Counted from the first letter of the stretch, positions 1-8,926 are shown. The stretch: 34,487 nt of DNA from Streptococcus mitis (GCF_946190275.1 NZ_CAMHZQ010000021.1:1-34487); one strand, 5' to 3'. The notes: generated from the sequence alone by a model not told the origin. Made by a program: numbers and translations.

Positions 1-743
1 CGCACACGACTCATAGCACGGCTCATGTGTTGGACAATATGGAAACGATCCAACACGATTTTAGCGTTTGGAAAAAGCTGTTTAGCTAAGGCATAGTAGG
101 GACTAAACATATCCATAGTAATGATTTTCACCTGACATCGGACTGCTCTATCGTAACGAAGAAAGTGATTTCGGATGACAGCCTGTGTTCTGCCTTCAAG
201 AACAGTGATAATGTTGAGCTTGTCAAAATCTTGTGCAATAAAGCTCATCTTTCCCTTTGTAAAAGCGTACTCGTCCCAGGACATAATCTCAGGGAGGTAA
301 GAAAAATCAGACTTAAAACGGAAGTCATTGAGCTTACGAATGACAGTTGAAGTTGAAATAGCCAGCTGATGAGCAATATCGGTCATAGAAGTCTTTTCAA
401 TCAGCTTTTGCGCAATCTTTTGGTTGATGATACGAGGAATTTGATGATTCTTCTTGACGAGAGAGGTTTCGGCGACCATCATTTTCGAGCAATGATAGCA
501 CTTGAATCGACGCTTTTTCAGGAGGATTCTAGTAGGCATACCAGTTGTTTCGAGGTAAGGAATTTTCGACGGTTTTTGAAAGTCATATTTCTTCATTTGA
601 TGTCCACAATCAGGACAAGATGGGGCATTGTAATCCAGTTTAGCGATGATTTCCTTGAGTGTATCCTTATTGATGATGTCTAGAATCTGGATATTAGGGT
701 CTTTAATATCGAGTAGTTTTGTGATAAAATGTAATTGTTCCAT
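1..743 (-). CDS. ISL3-family transposase (IS1167-like), C-terminus outside window
   Basis: Transposase that would cut and rejoin the ends of the surrounding IS. Reading the minus strand from the ATG at 741-743 gives MEQLHFITKLLDIKDPNIQ, a start typical of pneumococcal IS1167. I followed the frame through the first 150 or so codons without a stop. The zinc-finger region has CPDC near residue 42 and CYHC near residue 85. A helix-turn-helix-like stretch (MTDIAHQLAISTSTVIRKL) follows, then the start of the DDE catalytic region (SWDEYAFTKGKMSFIAQD). About 247 codons are visible of the roughly 420 usual for the family. Nothing seen disables it, but the missing end could be damaged. Confidence 0.85.
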   Translation of the reverse strand, partial: MEQLHFITKLLDIKDPNIQILDIINKDTLKEIIAKLDYNAPSCPDCGHQMKKYDFQKPSKIPYLETTGMPTRILLKKRRFKCYHCSKMMVAETSLVKKNHQIPRIINQKIAQKLIEKTSMTDIAHQLAISTSTVIRKLNDFRFKSDFSYLPEIMSWDEYAFTKGKMSFIAQDFDKLNIITVLEGRTQAVIRNHFLRYDRAVRCQVKIITMDMFSPYYALAKQLFPNAKIVLDRFHIVQHMSRAMSRV

Positions 744-867
744 ATGAATCTTTCTAATGAGTTGTTTAGTCGCTTTTCATTATAGGTCATATGGGACTTT
801 TTTTCTACACAAAAATAGGCTCCATAAGATCCATAGGGGATTTACCCACTACAAATATTATAGAGCC
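1..867 (-). mobile_element. IS1167-like element (ISL3 family), cut by window edge
   Basis: The 5' part of an ISL3-family insertion sequence read on the minus strand. It runs from a terminal end (outermost bases around 861-867, TAGAGCC) through a short leader into an open transposase frame that continues beyond base 1. The stretch at 819-867 carries the typical ISL3 end sequence. A near copy of that end, including CCACTACAAATATTATA, lies at 1190-1206 and belongs to an older element. The boundary is inferred from where homology to the older copy resumes at about 868. Confidence 0.8.
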
Positions 868-1206
868 ACGAAGCGAGATATTTTTCTTGACGATAGAAGT
901 TTCAGACACCATCATTTTCGAGCATTGATAGCACTTAAAACGACGCTCTCTAAGTAGAATTCTGGTAGGCATACCAGTCGTTTCGAGGTAAGGAATCTTA
1001 GAATGTTTTTGAAGGTCATATTTCTTCATTTAACTTCCGCAATCAGGGCAAGATGGGGCATCGTAGTCCAGTTTAGCGATAATTTCCTTATGTGTACCCC
1101 TATTGATGGTATCCATAATTTAGGGTCTGTAAGCTCTAGTAATTTTGTGATAAAGTGTAATTGTTCCATGAGATCCATAGAGGATTTACCCACTACAAAT
1201 ATTATA
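868..1206 (-). pseudogene. Decayed ISL3 transposase fragment
   Basis: Remnant of an older ISL3 copy, interrupted by the element at 1-867. Its start ATG is at 1167-1169 and begins MEQLHFITKL as in the intact copy, but the frame is lost within the first 20 codons. The frame MKKYDLQKHSKIPYLETTG..RRFKCYQCSKMMVSETSIVKKN is open again at about 880-1029 and stops where the younger IS was inserted. Its terminal end sequence is at about 1170-1206. It is non-functional. Confidence 0.75.
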
Positions 1207-1240
1207 TGAAGGTCGTGGGTTCGAGTCCTTCTTCCACAAT
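1207..1240 (+). other. tRNA-like 3' fragment
   Basis: Next to the old IS end is a short stretch with the universal T-loop word GGTTCGAGTCC followed by CTTCTTCCACA, as in the last 30 bases of a tRNA gene without its 5' two thirds. No acceptor partner, D-arm or anticodon arm is visible, because the sequence to its left is IS end. It may be the scrap of a tRNA disrupted by the older IS. A chance match is possible. Confidence 0.3.
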
Positions 1241-1447
1241 AGAGAACCTTTTTTCTTTTTGATATTATTAAGGAATTTTATTTCTATTCAATCACTTCAT
1301 AGTTTAGACTGAGCAATATTCAATGCTATTAAAACCGTACTGGATGATTTTTAGTGAGAGTAATAGTTTTTATGAATTGTTTATAGGAAATTTGTTTCTA
1401 TTCTGTCCATCTTTCTCATCTTTTATATTGTTGAGGTTGGTATTTTA

Positions 1448-1498
1448 ACAATTCAGGAATTATTAATGATTAATTAAAATTTTTTGTTAGAATAAGAT
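1448..1498 (+). promoter_or_regulatory. comW promoter with ComE-like half site
   Basis: ACAATTCAG at 1448-1456 fits the left half of the ComE direct repeat (aCAnTTcaG). The right half about 12 bases on is weak. An extended -10 (TG-T-TAGAAT, 1485-1493) follows at the distance expected for ComE-driven early competence promoters. comW is a known early com gene, so the assignment rests on both motif and gene. The rest of the 1241-1524 interval is AT-rich with nothing else recognised. Confidence 0.55.
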
Positions 1499-1524
1499 CA
1501 TAAAAAGTAAAGGAGTGTATGCTT

Positions 1525-1761
1525 ATGCTACAAAATATTTATGATCAGATGACTGATTTCTATGACAGTATCGAAGAAGAGTATGCTACTTTCTTTGGTA
1601 ATAGTTGGGACTGGGAACATTTTCATTTTAAATTTTTGATTTATTATTTAGTTAGATATGGTATTGGGTGTCGTAGGGATTTTATCGTTTACCATTATCG
1701 TGTTGCTTATCGTTTGTATCTTGAAAAGATGATAATGAAACAAGGTTCTATTTCTTGTTGA
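1525..1761 (+). CDS. comW: Competence protein ComW
   Basis: Small cytoplasmic activator of late competence. In pneumococcus ComW protects the alternative sigma factor ComX from ClpEP degradation and helps its promoter use. The 78-residue product (MLQNIYDQMTDFYDSIEEEY..) carries the family's middle and end, FKFLIYYLVRYGIGCRRDF and YRVAYRLYLEK..SC. The start at 1525 is preferred over the ATG at 1519, because AGGAG (1511-1515) is 9 bases from 1525 but only 3 from 1519, and 78 residues is the family length. It lies upstream of purA, as in pneumococcus. Its N-terminal third differs from the pneumococcal sequence I recall. Confidence 0.93.
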   Translation: MLQNIYDQMTDFYDSIEEEYATFFGNSWDWEHFHFKFLIYYLVRYGIGCRRDFIVYHYRVAYRLYLEKMIMKQGSISC

Positions 1762-1884
1762 GATAGTCTGAGTTAATTTCCGAACAAACCTACTTTTTTA
1801 TGGCAATATAACAATAAATAGCTAGTAATTTTTCTAAATCATTTTTTAATAGTTGGAAATAGCAAATCTTTCTATTGTTTCTTC

Positions 1885-1913
1885 TTGATAAAAAGGCGAT
1901 TTTTTCTTATAAT
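1885..1913 (+). promoter_or_regulatory. purA sigma-A promoter
   Basis: TTGATA (1885-1890), a 17-base spacer and TATAAT (1908-1913) form a near-consensus promoter. A second TATAAT lies at 1925-1930. The 1762-1884 interval upstream is AT-rich with no gene. Confidence 0.7.
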
Positions 1914-1922
1914 AAATTGTAA

Positions 1923-3278
<1,356 letters not shown>

Positions 3279-3284
3279 GAGATT

Positions 3285-3317
3285 TTTAAGATTTGTTTAA
3301 GATAGGTCGGGTATACT
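3285..3317 (+). promoter_or_regulatory. CiaR binding site and small-RNA promoter
   Basis: TTTAAG (3285-3290), five bases, then TTTAAG (3296-3301) is an exact match to the CiaR direct repeat TTTAAG-N5-TTTAAG. TATACT (3312-3317) follows as the -10. This layout is that of the pneumococcal cia-dependent small RNA promoters. Confidence 0.9.
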
Positions 3318-3321
3318 ATAG

Positions 3322-3423
3322 ACAGTTACAAGAAGACCTCCTAACTTGTTGTAACAAATATCCTAAACTTTTCTTTTTCATAATAATCTCCCTATAAAGT
3401 CACCGCATTCGGTGGCTTTTTTT
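3322..3423 (+). ncRNA. Cia-dependent small RNA (csRNA family)
   Basis: About 100-nt RNA driven by the CiaR promoter. The 5' hairpin GTTACAA/TTGTAAC (3325-3331 with 3348-3354) exposes ACCTCCTAA, an anti-Shine-Dalgarno-like loop typical of csRNAs. A pyrimidine-rich single-stranded stretch follows, and then the terminator CACCG-CATT-CGGTG with a T run. Pneumococcal csRNAs repress several mRNAs post-transcriptionally, including comC, so this RNA links the CiaRH two-component system to competence. Which of the numbered csRNAs it is cannot be told here. Confidence 0.9.
3401..3423 (+). terminator. csRNA terminator
   Basis: Hairpin CACCG-CATT-CGGTG followed by GC and eight T. It may also end purA read-through. 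Confidence 0.9.
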
Positions 3424-3477
3424 GTCTTGGGATTCATGATATAATAATAAAATCGATAAGTAGTAAAAGGGAAATTG

Positions 3478-3945
3478 ATGAATTATACAGTTGAAGAAAA
3501 AGAAGTCTTTATGAGGGAAGCTTTGAGAGAGGCTGAGATTGCTCTTGAACACGATGAAATTCCAATTGGTTGTGTGATTGTCAAGGACGGAAAAATCATT
3601 GGCCGTGGGCATAATGCGCGTGAGGAGTTGCAACGAGCGGTTATGCATGCGGAGATTATGGCTATAGAGCATGCGAACCTGAGTGAGGAGAGTTGGCGCT
3701 TGCTGGATTGCACGCTTTTTGTGACCATTGAGCCTTGTGTCATGTGTAGTGGGGCGATTGGACTTGCCCGTATTCCAAACGTGGTCTATGGGGCTAAAAA
3801 CCAGAAATTTGGCGCTGCTGGGAGTTTGTACGATATCTTGACAGATGAGCGTCTCAATCACCGTGTGGAGGTTGAAACGGGAATTTTGGAAGATGAATGC
3901 GCAGCTATTATGCAGGACTTTTTTAGAAATAGACGGAAAAAATAA
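3478..3945 (+). CDS. tadA: tRNA-specific adenosine deaminase
   Basis: Converts A34 to inosine in tRNA-Arg(ACG), allowing wobble decoding. Cytidine/deoxycytidylate deaminase fold with catalytic HAEIMAIE (zinc-binding His and proton-shuttle Glu, near residues 57-64) and PCVMCSGAI (two zinc-binding Cys, near residues 87-95). It is 155 residues, normal for streptococci. Start ATG 3478 follows AAAAGGG; a TTG three bases upstream is not needed. A -10 box TATAAT lies at 3440-3445 just after the csRNA terminator. Confidence 0.95.
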   Translation: MNYTVEEKEVFMREALREAEIALEHDEIPIGCVIVKDGKIIGRGHNAREELQRAVMHAEIMAIEHANLSEESWRLLDCTLFVTIEPCVMCSGAIGLARIPNVVYGAKNQKFGAAGSLYDILTDERLNHRVEVETGILEDECAAIMQDFFRNRRKK

Positions 3946-3985
3946 TTTTGCTTTTAAAATGAATAGGAATGTGATATAATAAATA

Positions 3986-4067
3986 GTGGAGCAACAGTTC
4001 TGCGTGAAGTGGGTCAGGGGAGGAATCCAGCAGCCCTAAGCGATTTGAATTGTGTGCTCTTTTTTTC
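3986..4067 (+). ncRNA. ffs: Signal recognition particle RNA, small bacterial type
   Basis: The stretch has the SRP RNA core GGTCAGG..GGAGGAA..CAGCAGCCCTAAG, which binds Ffh, flanked by pairing ends (GAGCAACAGTTC with GAATTGTGTGCTC). A perfect -10 TATAAT lies at 3974-3979 and a T run at 4060-4066. Position between tadA and dut is usual for mitis-group streptococci. Ends are accurate to a few bases. Confidence 0.9.
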
Positions 4068-4075
4068 GTGCTTTT

Positions 4076-4083
4076 TCCGAATA
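4076..4083 (+). promoter_or_regulatory. ComX (SigX) box upstream of dut-radA
   Basis: TCCGAATA matches the TNCGAATA combox used by the competence sigma factor in the -10 position, 48 bases upstream of dut. In pneumococcus this operon is a late competence operon leading to radA, so the box is credible. Confidence 0.85.
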
Positions 4084-4131
4084 AATAAGATAGAATAATC
4101 TAGAATAAATGATAATAGAAAAGAGAAGATG

Positions 4132-4575
4132 ATGAAAATTCGTGGTTTTGAATTGGTTTCTAGTTTTATAGATGAAAATTTATTGCCCAAGCGTGAGACA
4201 GCGCATGCGGCTGGTTACGACTTAAAGGTTGCTGTGCGTACAGTTATTGCGCCAGGAGAGATTGTCTTGGTTCCGACAGGGGTTAAGGCCTATATGCAGC
4301 CGACTGAGGTTCTTTACCTTTATGATCGCTCTTCAAATCCTCGTAAGAAGGGCTTGGTCTTGATTAACTCGGTTGGTGTCATTGATGGGGATTATTATGG
4401 AAATCCTGGAAATGAAGGGCATATTTTTGCGCAGATGAAGAATATCACAGACCAAGAAGTGATTCTCGAAGTTGGGGAACGTGTGGTCCAGGCTGTCTTT
4501 GCTCCTTTCTTAATTGCAGATGGAGATGCGGCTGATGGCGTGCGAACTGGTGGGTTTGGGTCAACAGGGCACTAG
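4132..4575 (+). CDS. dut: dUTP diphosphatase
   Basis: Hydrolyses dUTP to dUMP and pyrophosphate, keeping uracil out of DNA and supplying dTMP synthesis. The 147-residue protein carries the trimeric dUTPase motifs: AAGYDL (I), DRSSNPRKKG (II), NSVGVIDGDYYGN (III, with the catalytic Asp), and the C-terminal RTGGFGSTGH arm (V). Either of the tandem ATGs at 4129 and 4132 could start it; MKIRGFEL is the family start. First gene of the ComX-box operon, one base from the phosphatase gene, so probably induced during transformation. Confidence 0.95.
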   Translation: MKIRGFELVSSFIDENLLPKRETAHAAGYDLKVAVRTVIAPGEIVLVPTGVKAYMQPTEVLYLYDRSSNPRKKGLVLINSVGVIDGDYYGNPGNEGHIFAQMKNITDQEVILEVGERVVQAVFAPFLIADGDAADGVRTGGFGSTGH

Positions 4576-4576
4576 A

Positions 4577-5116
4577 ATGAAGATTATCTTTGTACGTCAC
4601 GGGGAGCCAGATTATAGTATGCTTGATAAACTTGAAAATCCGCGACTCTATAGTGGTTTTGGTCGTGATTTAGCACCATTGACAGGAAAAGGTCGCAGTC
4701 TGGCAAAAGAAGTTGCTAAAACTGCATGTTTTGGAAAGGCAGAGATTATTATTTCATCGTCTGTGACGAGGGCTTTAGAAACAGCACATTATATAGCAGT
4801 TGAAACAGGATTGGACTTATTTGTGGAGCCGTTTTTTCATGAGTGGCGTCCAGACTTAGATGGTACTAACTCTGATTTAACTAGTGTATTGGTAGCTCAT
4901 GAATATTATCTAAAACATCAAGGAAGTTTACCTGAAGATTCTCCTTATCGCTATGAAACTGCTCTGGAGATGCGTCATCGTTTTTTAAGAACTTTGGAAA
5001 AATATAAAAATTATAAAACTATTATCATTGTAACTCACGGAATGCTCATGCGTCAGTTTGTGCCAAATGAGAAGATTGATTTTTGCCAAGTGATTGAGTG
5101 TGAGTTAGAGATATAG
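4577..5116 (+). CDS. Histidine phosphatase family protein, copy 1
   Basis: Small cytoplasmic phosphatase of the phosphoglycerate-mutase-like superfamily; substrate unknown. The catalytic RHGEPDY is at residues 8-14, the second core region is [15 protein letters not shown], and the second catalytic His is in THGMLMRQF near residue 155. The 179-residue start at 4577 lies one base after the dut stop (a longer reading from 4514 overlaps dut and lacks support). It ends [15 protein letters not shown], identical to copy 2 at 5603-6118, although the rest is clearly diverged. It is followed by a broken radA 5' end, so it sits in a duplicated, mosaic version of the dut-radA operon. Confidence 0.9.
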   Translation: MKIIFVRHGEPDYSMLDKLENPRLYSGFGRDLAPLTGKGRSLAKEVAKTACFGKAEIIISSSVTRALETAHYIAVETGLDLFVEPFFHEWRPDLDGTNSDLTSVLVAHEYYLKHQGSLPEDSPYRYETALEMRHRFLRTLEKYKNYKTIIIVTHGMLMRQFVPNEKIDFCQVIECELEI

Positions 5117-5287
5117 AAAGAGGTTTATCATCGCAAAAAAAAGCGACATTTGTATGTCAAAATTGTGGGTATAATTCCCCTAAATATCTGGGGCGTTGCC
5201 CCAACTGTGGATCTTGGTCTTCTTTTGTAGAAGAGATTGAGGTTGCCGAGGTCAAGAATGCGCGTGTGTCCTTGACAGGTGAGAAAA
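5069..5287 (+). repeat. Direct repeat, unit 1 (phosphatase 3' end + radA 5' end)
   Basis: About 219 bases nearly identical to 6071-6291. It covers the last codons of the phosphatase gene and the first 50 or so codons of radA. It differs by a two-base shortening of a poly-A run (8 A at 5135-5142 versus AAAGAAAAAA in the other copy) and a few substitutions. It marks the edges of a roughly 1-kb insertion by duplication or recombination. Confidence 0.9.
5127..5287 (+). pseudogene. Truncated radA 5' fragment
   Basis: Encodes the RadA zinc-finger start ([22 protein letters not shown]..) but is frameshifted in the poly-A run at its beginning and loses homology to radA after TGEK at 5287. Neither the ATPase nor the Lon-like domain follows. 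It is a by-product of the duplication that created the second phosphatase gene. Confidence 0.85.
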
Positions 5288-5584
5288 GACAGAAAGAAGA
5301 AATTTGTGACCGGCTTGCTGCTTGTATCTTCTCGTATCTTTGAGAAGCGTCGGGCTTCTTGCTTTACTAATCCAGATTTAAAAGATTTTTTAGAGGAAAA
5401 CGGTGCTAAAAGCATAGAGTTTATAGGGGTAGATGGCAATGGCTGTGTTAAGGCTTCCGTTTTGGCAGTTACCAAGGAGAATTATCAGGTTTCTGTCGAT
5501 TTGTCTGCTGTCGGAGTTGGCAACCAGAAGAAATTCTCTAAAACACTGAAGCAGTGGCAAGATTGCGGAATCAAGATTGGATAG
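5279..5584 (+). CDS. Hypothetical protein of unknown function
   Basis: Open frame of up to 101 residues between the radA fragment and phosphatase copy 2. I do not recognise it. The middle and end (PDLKDFLEENGAKSIEFIGVDGNGCVKASVL..QWQDCGIKIG) look like a real folded domain with alternating strands and helices. The first codons (GTG at 5279) come from the duplicated radA fragment, so the true N-terminus is uncertain; it may be the 3' part of a larger gene cut by recombination. It ends 18 bases before copy 2. Confidence 0.45.
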   Translation: MRKDRKKKFVTGLLLVSSRIFEKRRASCFTNPDLKDFLEENGAKSIEFIGVDGNGCVKASVLAVTKENYQVSVDLSAVGVGNQKKFSKTLKQWQDCGIKIG

Positions 5585-5602
5585 TTTTATGGGGGTCTTA
5601 AT

Positions 5603-6118
5603 ATGAAAATTATTTTTATCCGTCACGGAGAGCCAGATTACCGTGAGTTAGAGGAGCGTTCTTATACGGGTTTTGGGATAGATTTGGCGCCCTTGTCTGA
5701 GAAGGGACGGCAGCAGGCTCAGGAACTGAGCAAAAATTCTTTACTCTCGTCAGCTGAAATAATCGTATCTTCTGCAGTCACAAGAGCTTTAGAAACGGCT
5801 TCTTATGTAGTTTGTACTACGGGACTTCCTTTGAGAGTGGAGCCATTATTGCATGAATGGCAGGTCTATGAAAGTGGCACAGATAATTTTGAAAAAGCTC
5901 GTACTATGTTTCTAGAAAATAAGGGGGAGTTACTTCCTAATAGTCCTATTCAATATGAGACAGCTACGGAAATGAAGTCTCGTTTTCTAGAATGTATGTC
6001 TAAGTATCGAGAACACCAGACTGTGGTAGTTGTTGCTCATAACATGCTCATGCGCCAATTTGTACCAGACGAGAAGATTGATTTTTGCCAAGTGATTGAG
6101 TGTGAGTTAGAAATATAG
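5603..6118 (+). CDS. Histidine phosphatase family protein, copy 2
   Basis: 171-residue paralogue of copy 1 with the same catalytic elements: RHGEPDY at residues 8-14, [15 protein letters not shown], and AHNMLMRQF, where copy 1 has THGMLMRQF. The start ATG follows GGGGG at 5591-5595. Its stop lies just before radA, as the single phosphatase gene does in pneumococcus. Divergence from copy 1 except at the extreme 3' end suggests one copy came in by homologous recombination from a relative rather than by simple recent duplication. Confidence 0.9.
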   Translation: MKIIFIRHGEPDYRELEERSYTGFGIDLAPLSEKGRQQAQELSKNSLLSSAEIIVSSAVTRALETASYVVCTTGLPLRVEPLLHEWQVYESGTDNFEKARTMFLENKGELLPNSPIQYETATEMKSRFLECMSKYREHQTVVVVAHNMLMRQFVPDEKIDFCQVIECELEI

Positions 6119-6291
6119 AAAGAGGTTTATTATCGCAAAGAAAAAAGCGACATTTGTATGTCAAAATTGTGGCTATAATTCCCCTAAATATCTGGGGCGT
6201 TGTCCCAACTGTGGGTCTTGGTCTTCTTTTGTAGAAGAGGTTGAGGTTGCCGAGGTCAAGAATGCGCGTGTGTCCTTGACAGGTGAGAAAA
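6071..6291 (+). repeat. Direct repeat, unit 2 (phosphatase 3' end + radA 5' end)
   Basis: Partner of 5069-5287. This copy runs on into the intact radA. Confidence 0.9.
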
Positions 6292-7493
6292 CCAAGCCCA
6301 TGAAACTGGCTGAGGTGACGTCAATCAACGTCAATCGAACCAAGACGGAGATGGAGGAATTCAACCGTGTACTTGGAGGCGGAGTGGTACCAGGAAGTCT
6401 CGTCCTAATCGGTGGGGATCCTGGAATCGGGAAATCGACTCTTCTCCTACAAGTCTCAACCCAGTTGTCTCAAGTAGGGACAGTTCTCTACGTCAGTGGG
6501 GAGGAGTCTGCCCAGCAAATTAAACTCCGTGCAGAGCGTTTGGGTGATATTGATAGCGAGTTTTATCTCTATGCAGAGACCAATATGCAGAGTGTTCGAG
6601 CTGAGGTGGAGCGCATCCAGCCAGACTTCCTCATCATTGACTCTATCCAGACCATTATGTCTCCTGAGATTTCAGGGGTGCAGGGATCTGTTTCTCAGGT
6701 GCGTGAGGTGACGGCTGAGCTCATGCAACTGGCCAAAACTAATAACATTGCCATATTTATTGTAGGTCATGTGACCAAGGAAGGAACATTAGCTGGTCCT
6801 CGTATGTTGGAGCATATGGTGGATACGGTGCTTTACTTTGAAGGGGAGCGTCACCACACCTTTCGTATTTTGAGAGCGGTCAAAAACCGTTTTGGCTCCA
6901 CTAATGAGATTGGGATTTTTGAGATGCAGTCGGGCGGATTAGTTGAGGTACTCAATCCGAGTCAAGTTTTCCTAGAAGAGCGTTTGGATGGAGCAACTGG
7001 TTCATCAATCGTTGTGACCATGGAAGGGACACGTCCTATTTTGGCTGAGGTTCAGGCTTTGGTGACACCGACTATGTTTGGAAATGCTAAGCGTACAACG
7101 ACAGGACTTGATTTTAATCGTGCTAGCTTGATTATGGCTGTTTTGGAAAAGCGGGCAGGTCTTCTCTTGCAAAATCAGGATGCCTATCTTAAATCTGCTG
7201 GCGGTGTCAAATTGGATGAACCTGCCATTGACTTGGCCGTTGCAGTTGCCATTGCTTCGAGTTATAAAGACAAGCCAACTAATCCTCAGGAATGTTTTGT
7301 GGGAGAATTGGGCTTGACGGGAGAAATTCGGCGCGTGAATCGTATCGAGCAACGCATCAACGAAGCTGCTAAACTTGGATTTACAAAAATCTATGTACCT
7401 AAGAATTCCTTGACAGGAATCACTCCGCCTAAGGAAATTCAGGTCATTGGTGTGACAACGATTCAGGAAGTTTTGAAAAAGGTTTTTGCTTAA
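6129..7493 (+). CDS. radA: DNA repair/recombination protein RadA
   Basis: Hexameric RecA-like ATPase that extends D-loops with RecA and is needed for efficient transformation. The C4 zinc finger CQNC..CPNC is near residues 11-29, Walker [11 protein letters not shown] near residue 95, the RadA-specific KNRFG motif follows, and a Lon-protease-like domain ends the protein. The frame is open back to a TAG at 6108-6110 but contains no ATG, GTG or TTG before a GTG at 6270, which would delete the zinc finger. The likely start is ATT 6129 or ATC 6132 after AAAGAGG, giving about 453-454 residues. It is the last gene of the ComX-box operon. Confidence 0.92.
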   Translation: MIAKKKATFVCQNCGYNSPKYLGRCPNCGSWSSFVEEVEVAEVKNARVSLTGEKTKPMKLAEVTSINVNRTKTEMEEFNRVLGGGVVPGSLVLIGGDPGIGKSTLLLQVSTQLSQVGTVLYVSGEESAQQIKLRAERLGDIDSEFYLYAETNMQSVRAEVERIQPDFLIIDSIQTIMSPEISGVQGSVSQVREVTAELMQLAKTNNIAIFIVGHVTKEGTLAGPRMLEHMVDTVLYFEGERHHTFRILRAVKNRFGSTNEIGIFEMQSGGLVEVLNPSQVFLEERLDGATGSSIVVTMEGTRPILAEVQALVTPTMFGNAKRTTTGLDFNRASLIMAVLEKRAGLLLQNQDAYLKSAGGVKLDEPAIDLAVAVAIASSYKDKPTNPQECFVGELGLTGEIRRVNRIEQRINEAAKLGFTKIYVPKNSLTGITPPKEIQVIGVTTIQEVLKKVFA

Positions 7494-7565
7494 TCTGTGA
7501 CAAATCCTCTTAAAAATGATAAGATAGGAGAAATATTTGACTATCAAATTTTCGAGGAGGGAATC

Positions 7566-8063
7566 GTGTCGTATTTTGAACAGTTTATGCAAGCCAATCA
7601 GGCTTATGTTGCCCTACATGGGCAGTTAAATCTGCCACTTAAACCCAAAACAAGAGTTGCCATTGTGACCTGTATGGACTCACGTTTGCACGTTGCGCAA
7701 GCTTTAGGTTTGGCACTTGGGGATGCTCATATCTTGCGGAATGCAGGTGGTCGAGTGACAGAAGACATGATTCGTTCGCTGGTTATTTCCCAGCAACAAA
7801 TGGGGACAAGAGAGATTGTGGTGTTACACCATACAGACTGTGGTGCTCAGACCTTTGAAAATGGTCCTTTTCAGGAGTATCTGAAAGAGGAACTAGGTGT
7901 CGATGTATCAGACCAGGATTTCTTGCCCTTCCAAGATATAGAGGAGAGTGTACGTGAGGATATGCAACTCCTTATCGAGTCTCCCCTAATACCAGATGAT
8001 GTCATTATCTCTGGTGCTATTTACGATGTGGATACAGGAAGTATGACAGTCGTAGAATTGTAA
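7566..8063 (+). CDS. Beta-class carbonic anhydrase
   Basis: Cytoplasmic zinc enzyme interconverting CO2 and bicarbonate, which pneumococci need for fatty-acid synthesis in ambient air. The 165-residue protein has the zinc-ligand motif CMDSR near residue 36 and HHTDC, with His and second Cys, near residue 90. GTG 7566 is chosen because GAGGAGG lies just upstream and MSYFEQFMQ is the family start; an upstream GTG at 7497 would add unconserved residues. It is close behind radA; a possible own promoter (TAAGAT near 7520) lies between. Confidence 0.93.
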   Translation: MSYFEQFMQANQAYVALHGQLNLPLKPKTRVAIVTCMDSRLHVAQALGLALGDAHILRNAGGRVTEDMIRSLVISQQQMGTREIVVLHHTDCGAQTFENGPFQEYLKEELGVDVSDQDFLPFQDIEESVREDMQLLIESPLIPDDVIISGAIYDVDTGSMTVVEL

Positions 8064-8087
8064 AAAATTCATTTAGAAAGAAAGTGT

Positions 8088-8903
8088 ATGAAGAAAAACA
8101 GTATTTTATTTATTTTTATTTTATTGCTATGTATTGGTTTGCAGTATGAAACCATCTATTATACGGATGGTTCGATGTCAGGTGCGGAATATGGACTAAT
8201 GGGAGTTTCTATCTTTCTAGCTCTCTTTTACATGATTCCGGCTCTTTATTTCCTTTTCCGTATTGGGAAAAAATGGAAATTGCCAAAGAACACCTTGATC
8301 TTGTCTTTATTGGGTGGGATGTTCCTTTCAGGCTGGTTATCTAGCTTTGCGAATACCTATATCCATGATTTACTGGGTATTCTTTTCCCAGATAGTGCCT
8401 TTTTAAATGCCTTTGAAAGTGCGATTGTGGCTCCTTTGGTAGAAGAACCCTTGAAATTGTTGCCACTTGTCTTTGTTTTAGCTTTGATTCCTGTGCGAAA
8501 ATTCAAATCTTTGTTTTTACTAGGGATTGCTTCTGGTTTGGGATTCCAAATGATTGAGGATATTGGCTATATTCGTACGGATTTGCCAGAGGGATTTGAC
8601 TTTACCATTTCGAGAATTTTAGAGCGTATCATCTCAGGAATTGCCTCTCACTGGACTTTTTCAGGTCTAGCTGTAGTAGGTGTTTACTTGCTTTACAGAG
8701 CCTATAAAGGGCAGAAGGTTGGCAAGAAACAGGGGCTTATTTTCCTAGGTTTAGCTTTGGGAACTCACTTCCTGTTTAACTCTCCTTTTGTGGAGTTGGA
8801 GACAGAGTTGCCTTTAGCGATTCCAGTGGTTACAGCCATTACTCTCTATGGTTTTTATCAGGCTTATCGCTTTGTTGAGAAGCACAATGAGTTGATGAAC
8901 TAG
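8088..8903 (+). CDS. PrsW-family intramembrane protease-like protein
   Basis: Multi-pass membrane protein of 271 residues with about seven hydrophobic segments, the first at residues 4-20. The PrsW/CAAX-type signature residues are visible: EEPLK near residue 120, EDIGY near residue 157, and the conserved His in SHWTFSG and GTHFLFN. PrsW of Bacillus cleaves anti-sigma factors; the target here is unknown. It is 24 bases after the carbonic anhydrase gene and probably co-transcribed. Confidence 0.85.
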   Translation: MKKNSILFIFILLLCIGLQYETIYYTDGSMSGAEYGLMGVSIFLALFYMIPALYFLFRIGKKWKLPKNTLILSLLGGMFLSGWLSSFANTYIHDLLGILFPDSAFLNAFESAIVAPLVEEPLKLLPLVFVLALIPVRKFKSLFLLGIASGLGFQMIEDIGYIRTDLPEGFDFTISRILERIISGIASHWTFSGLAVVGVYLLYRAYKGQKVGKKQGLIFLGLALGTHFLFNSPFVELETELPLAIPVVTAITLYGFYQAYRFVEKHNELMN

Positions 8904-8926
8904 AATATTTTTCAAAAGAATGATGC

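Noticed and set aside
7005..7592. 195-codon minus-strand frame over radA/carbonic anhydrase
   Set aside because: Antisense shadow of strongly conserved genes; no ribosome binding site or recognisable protein.
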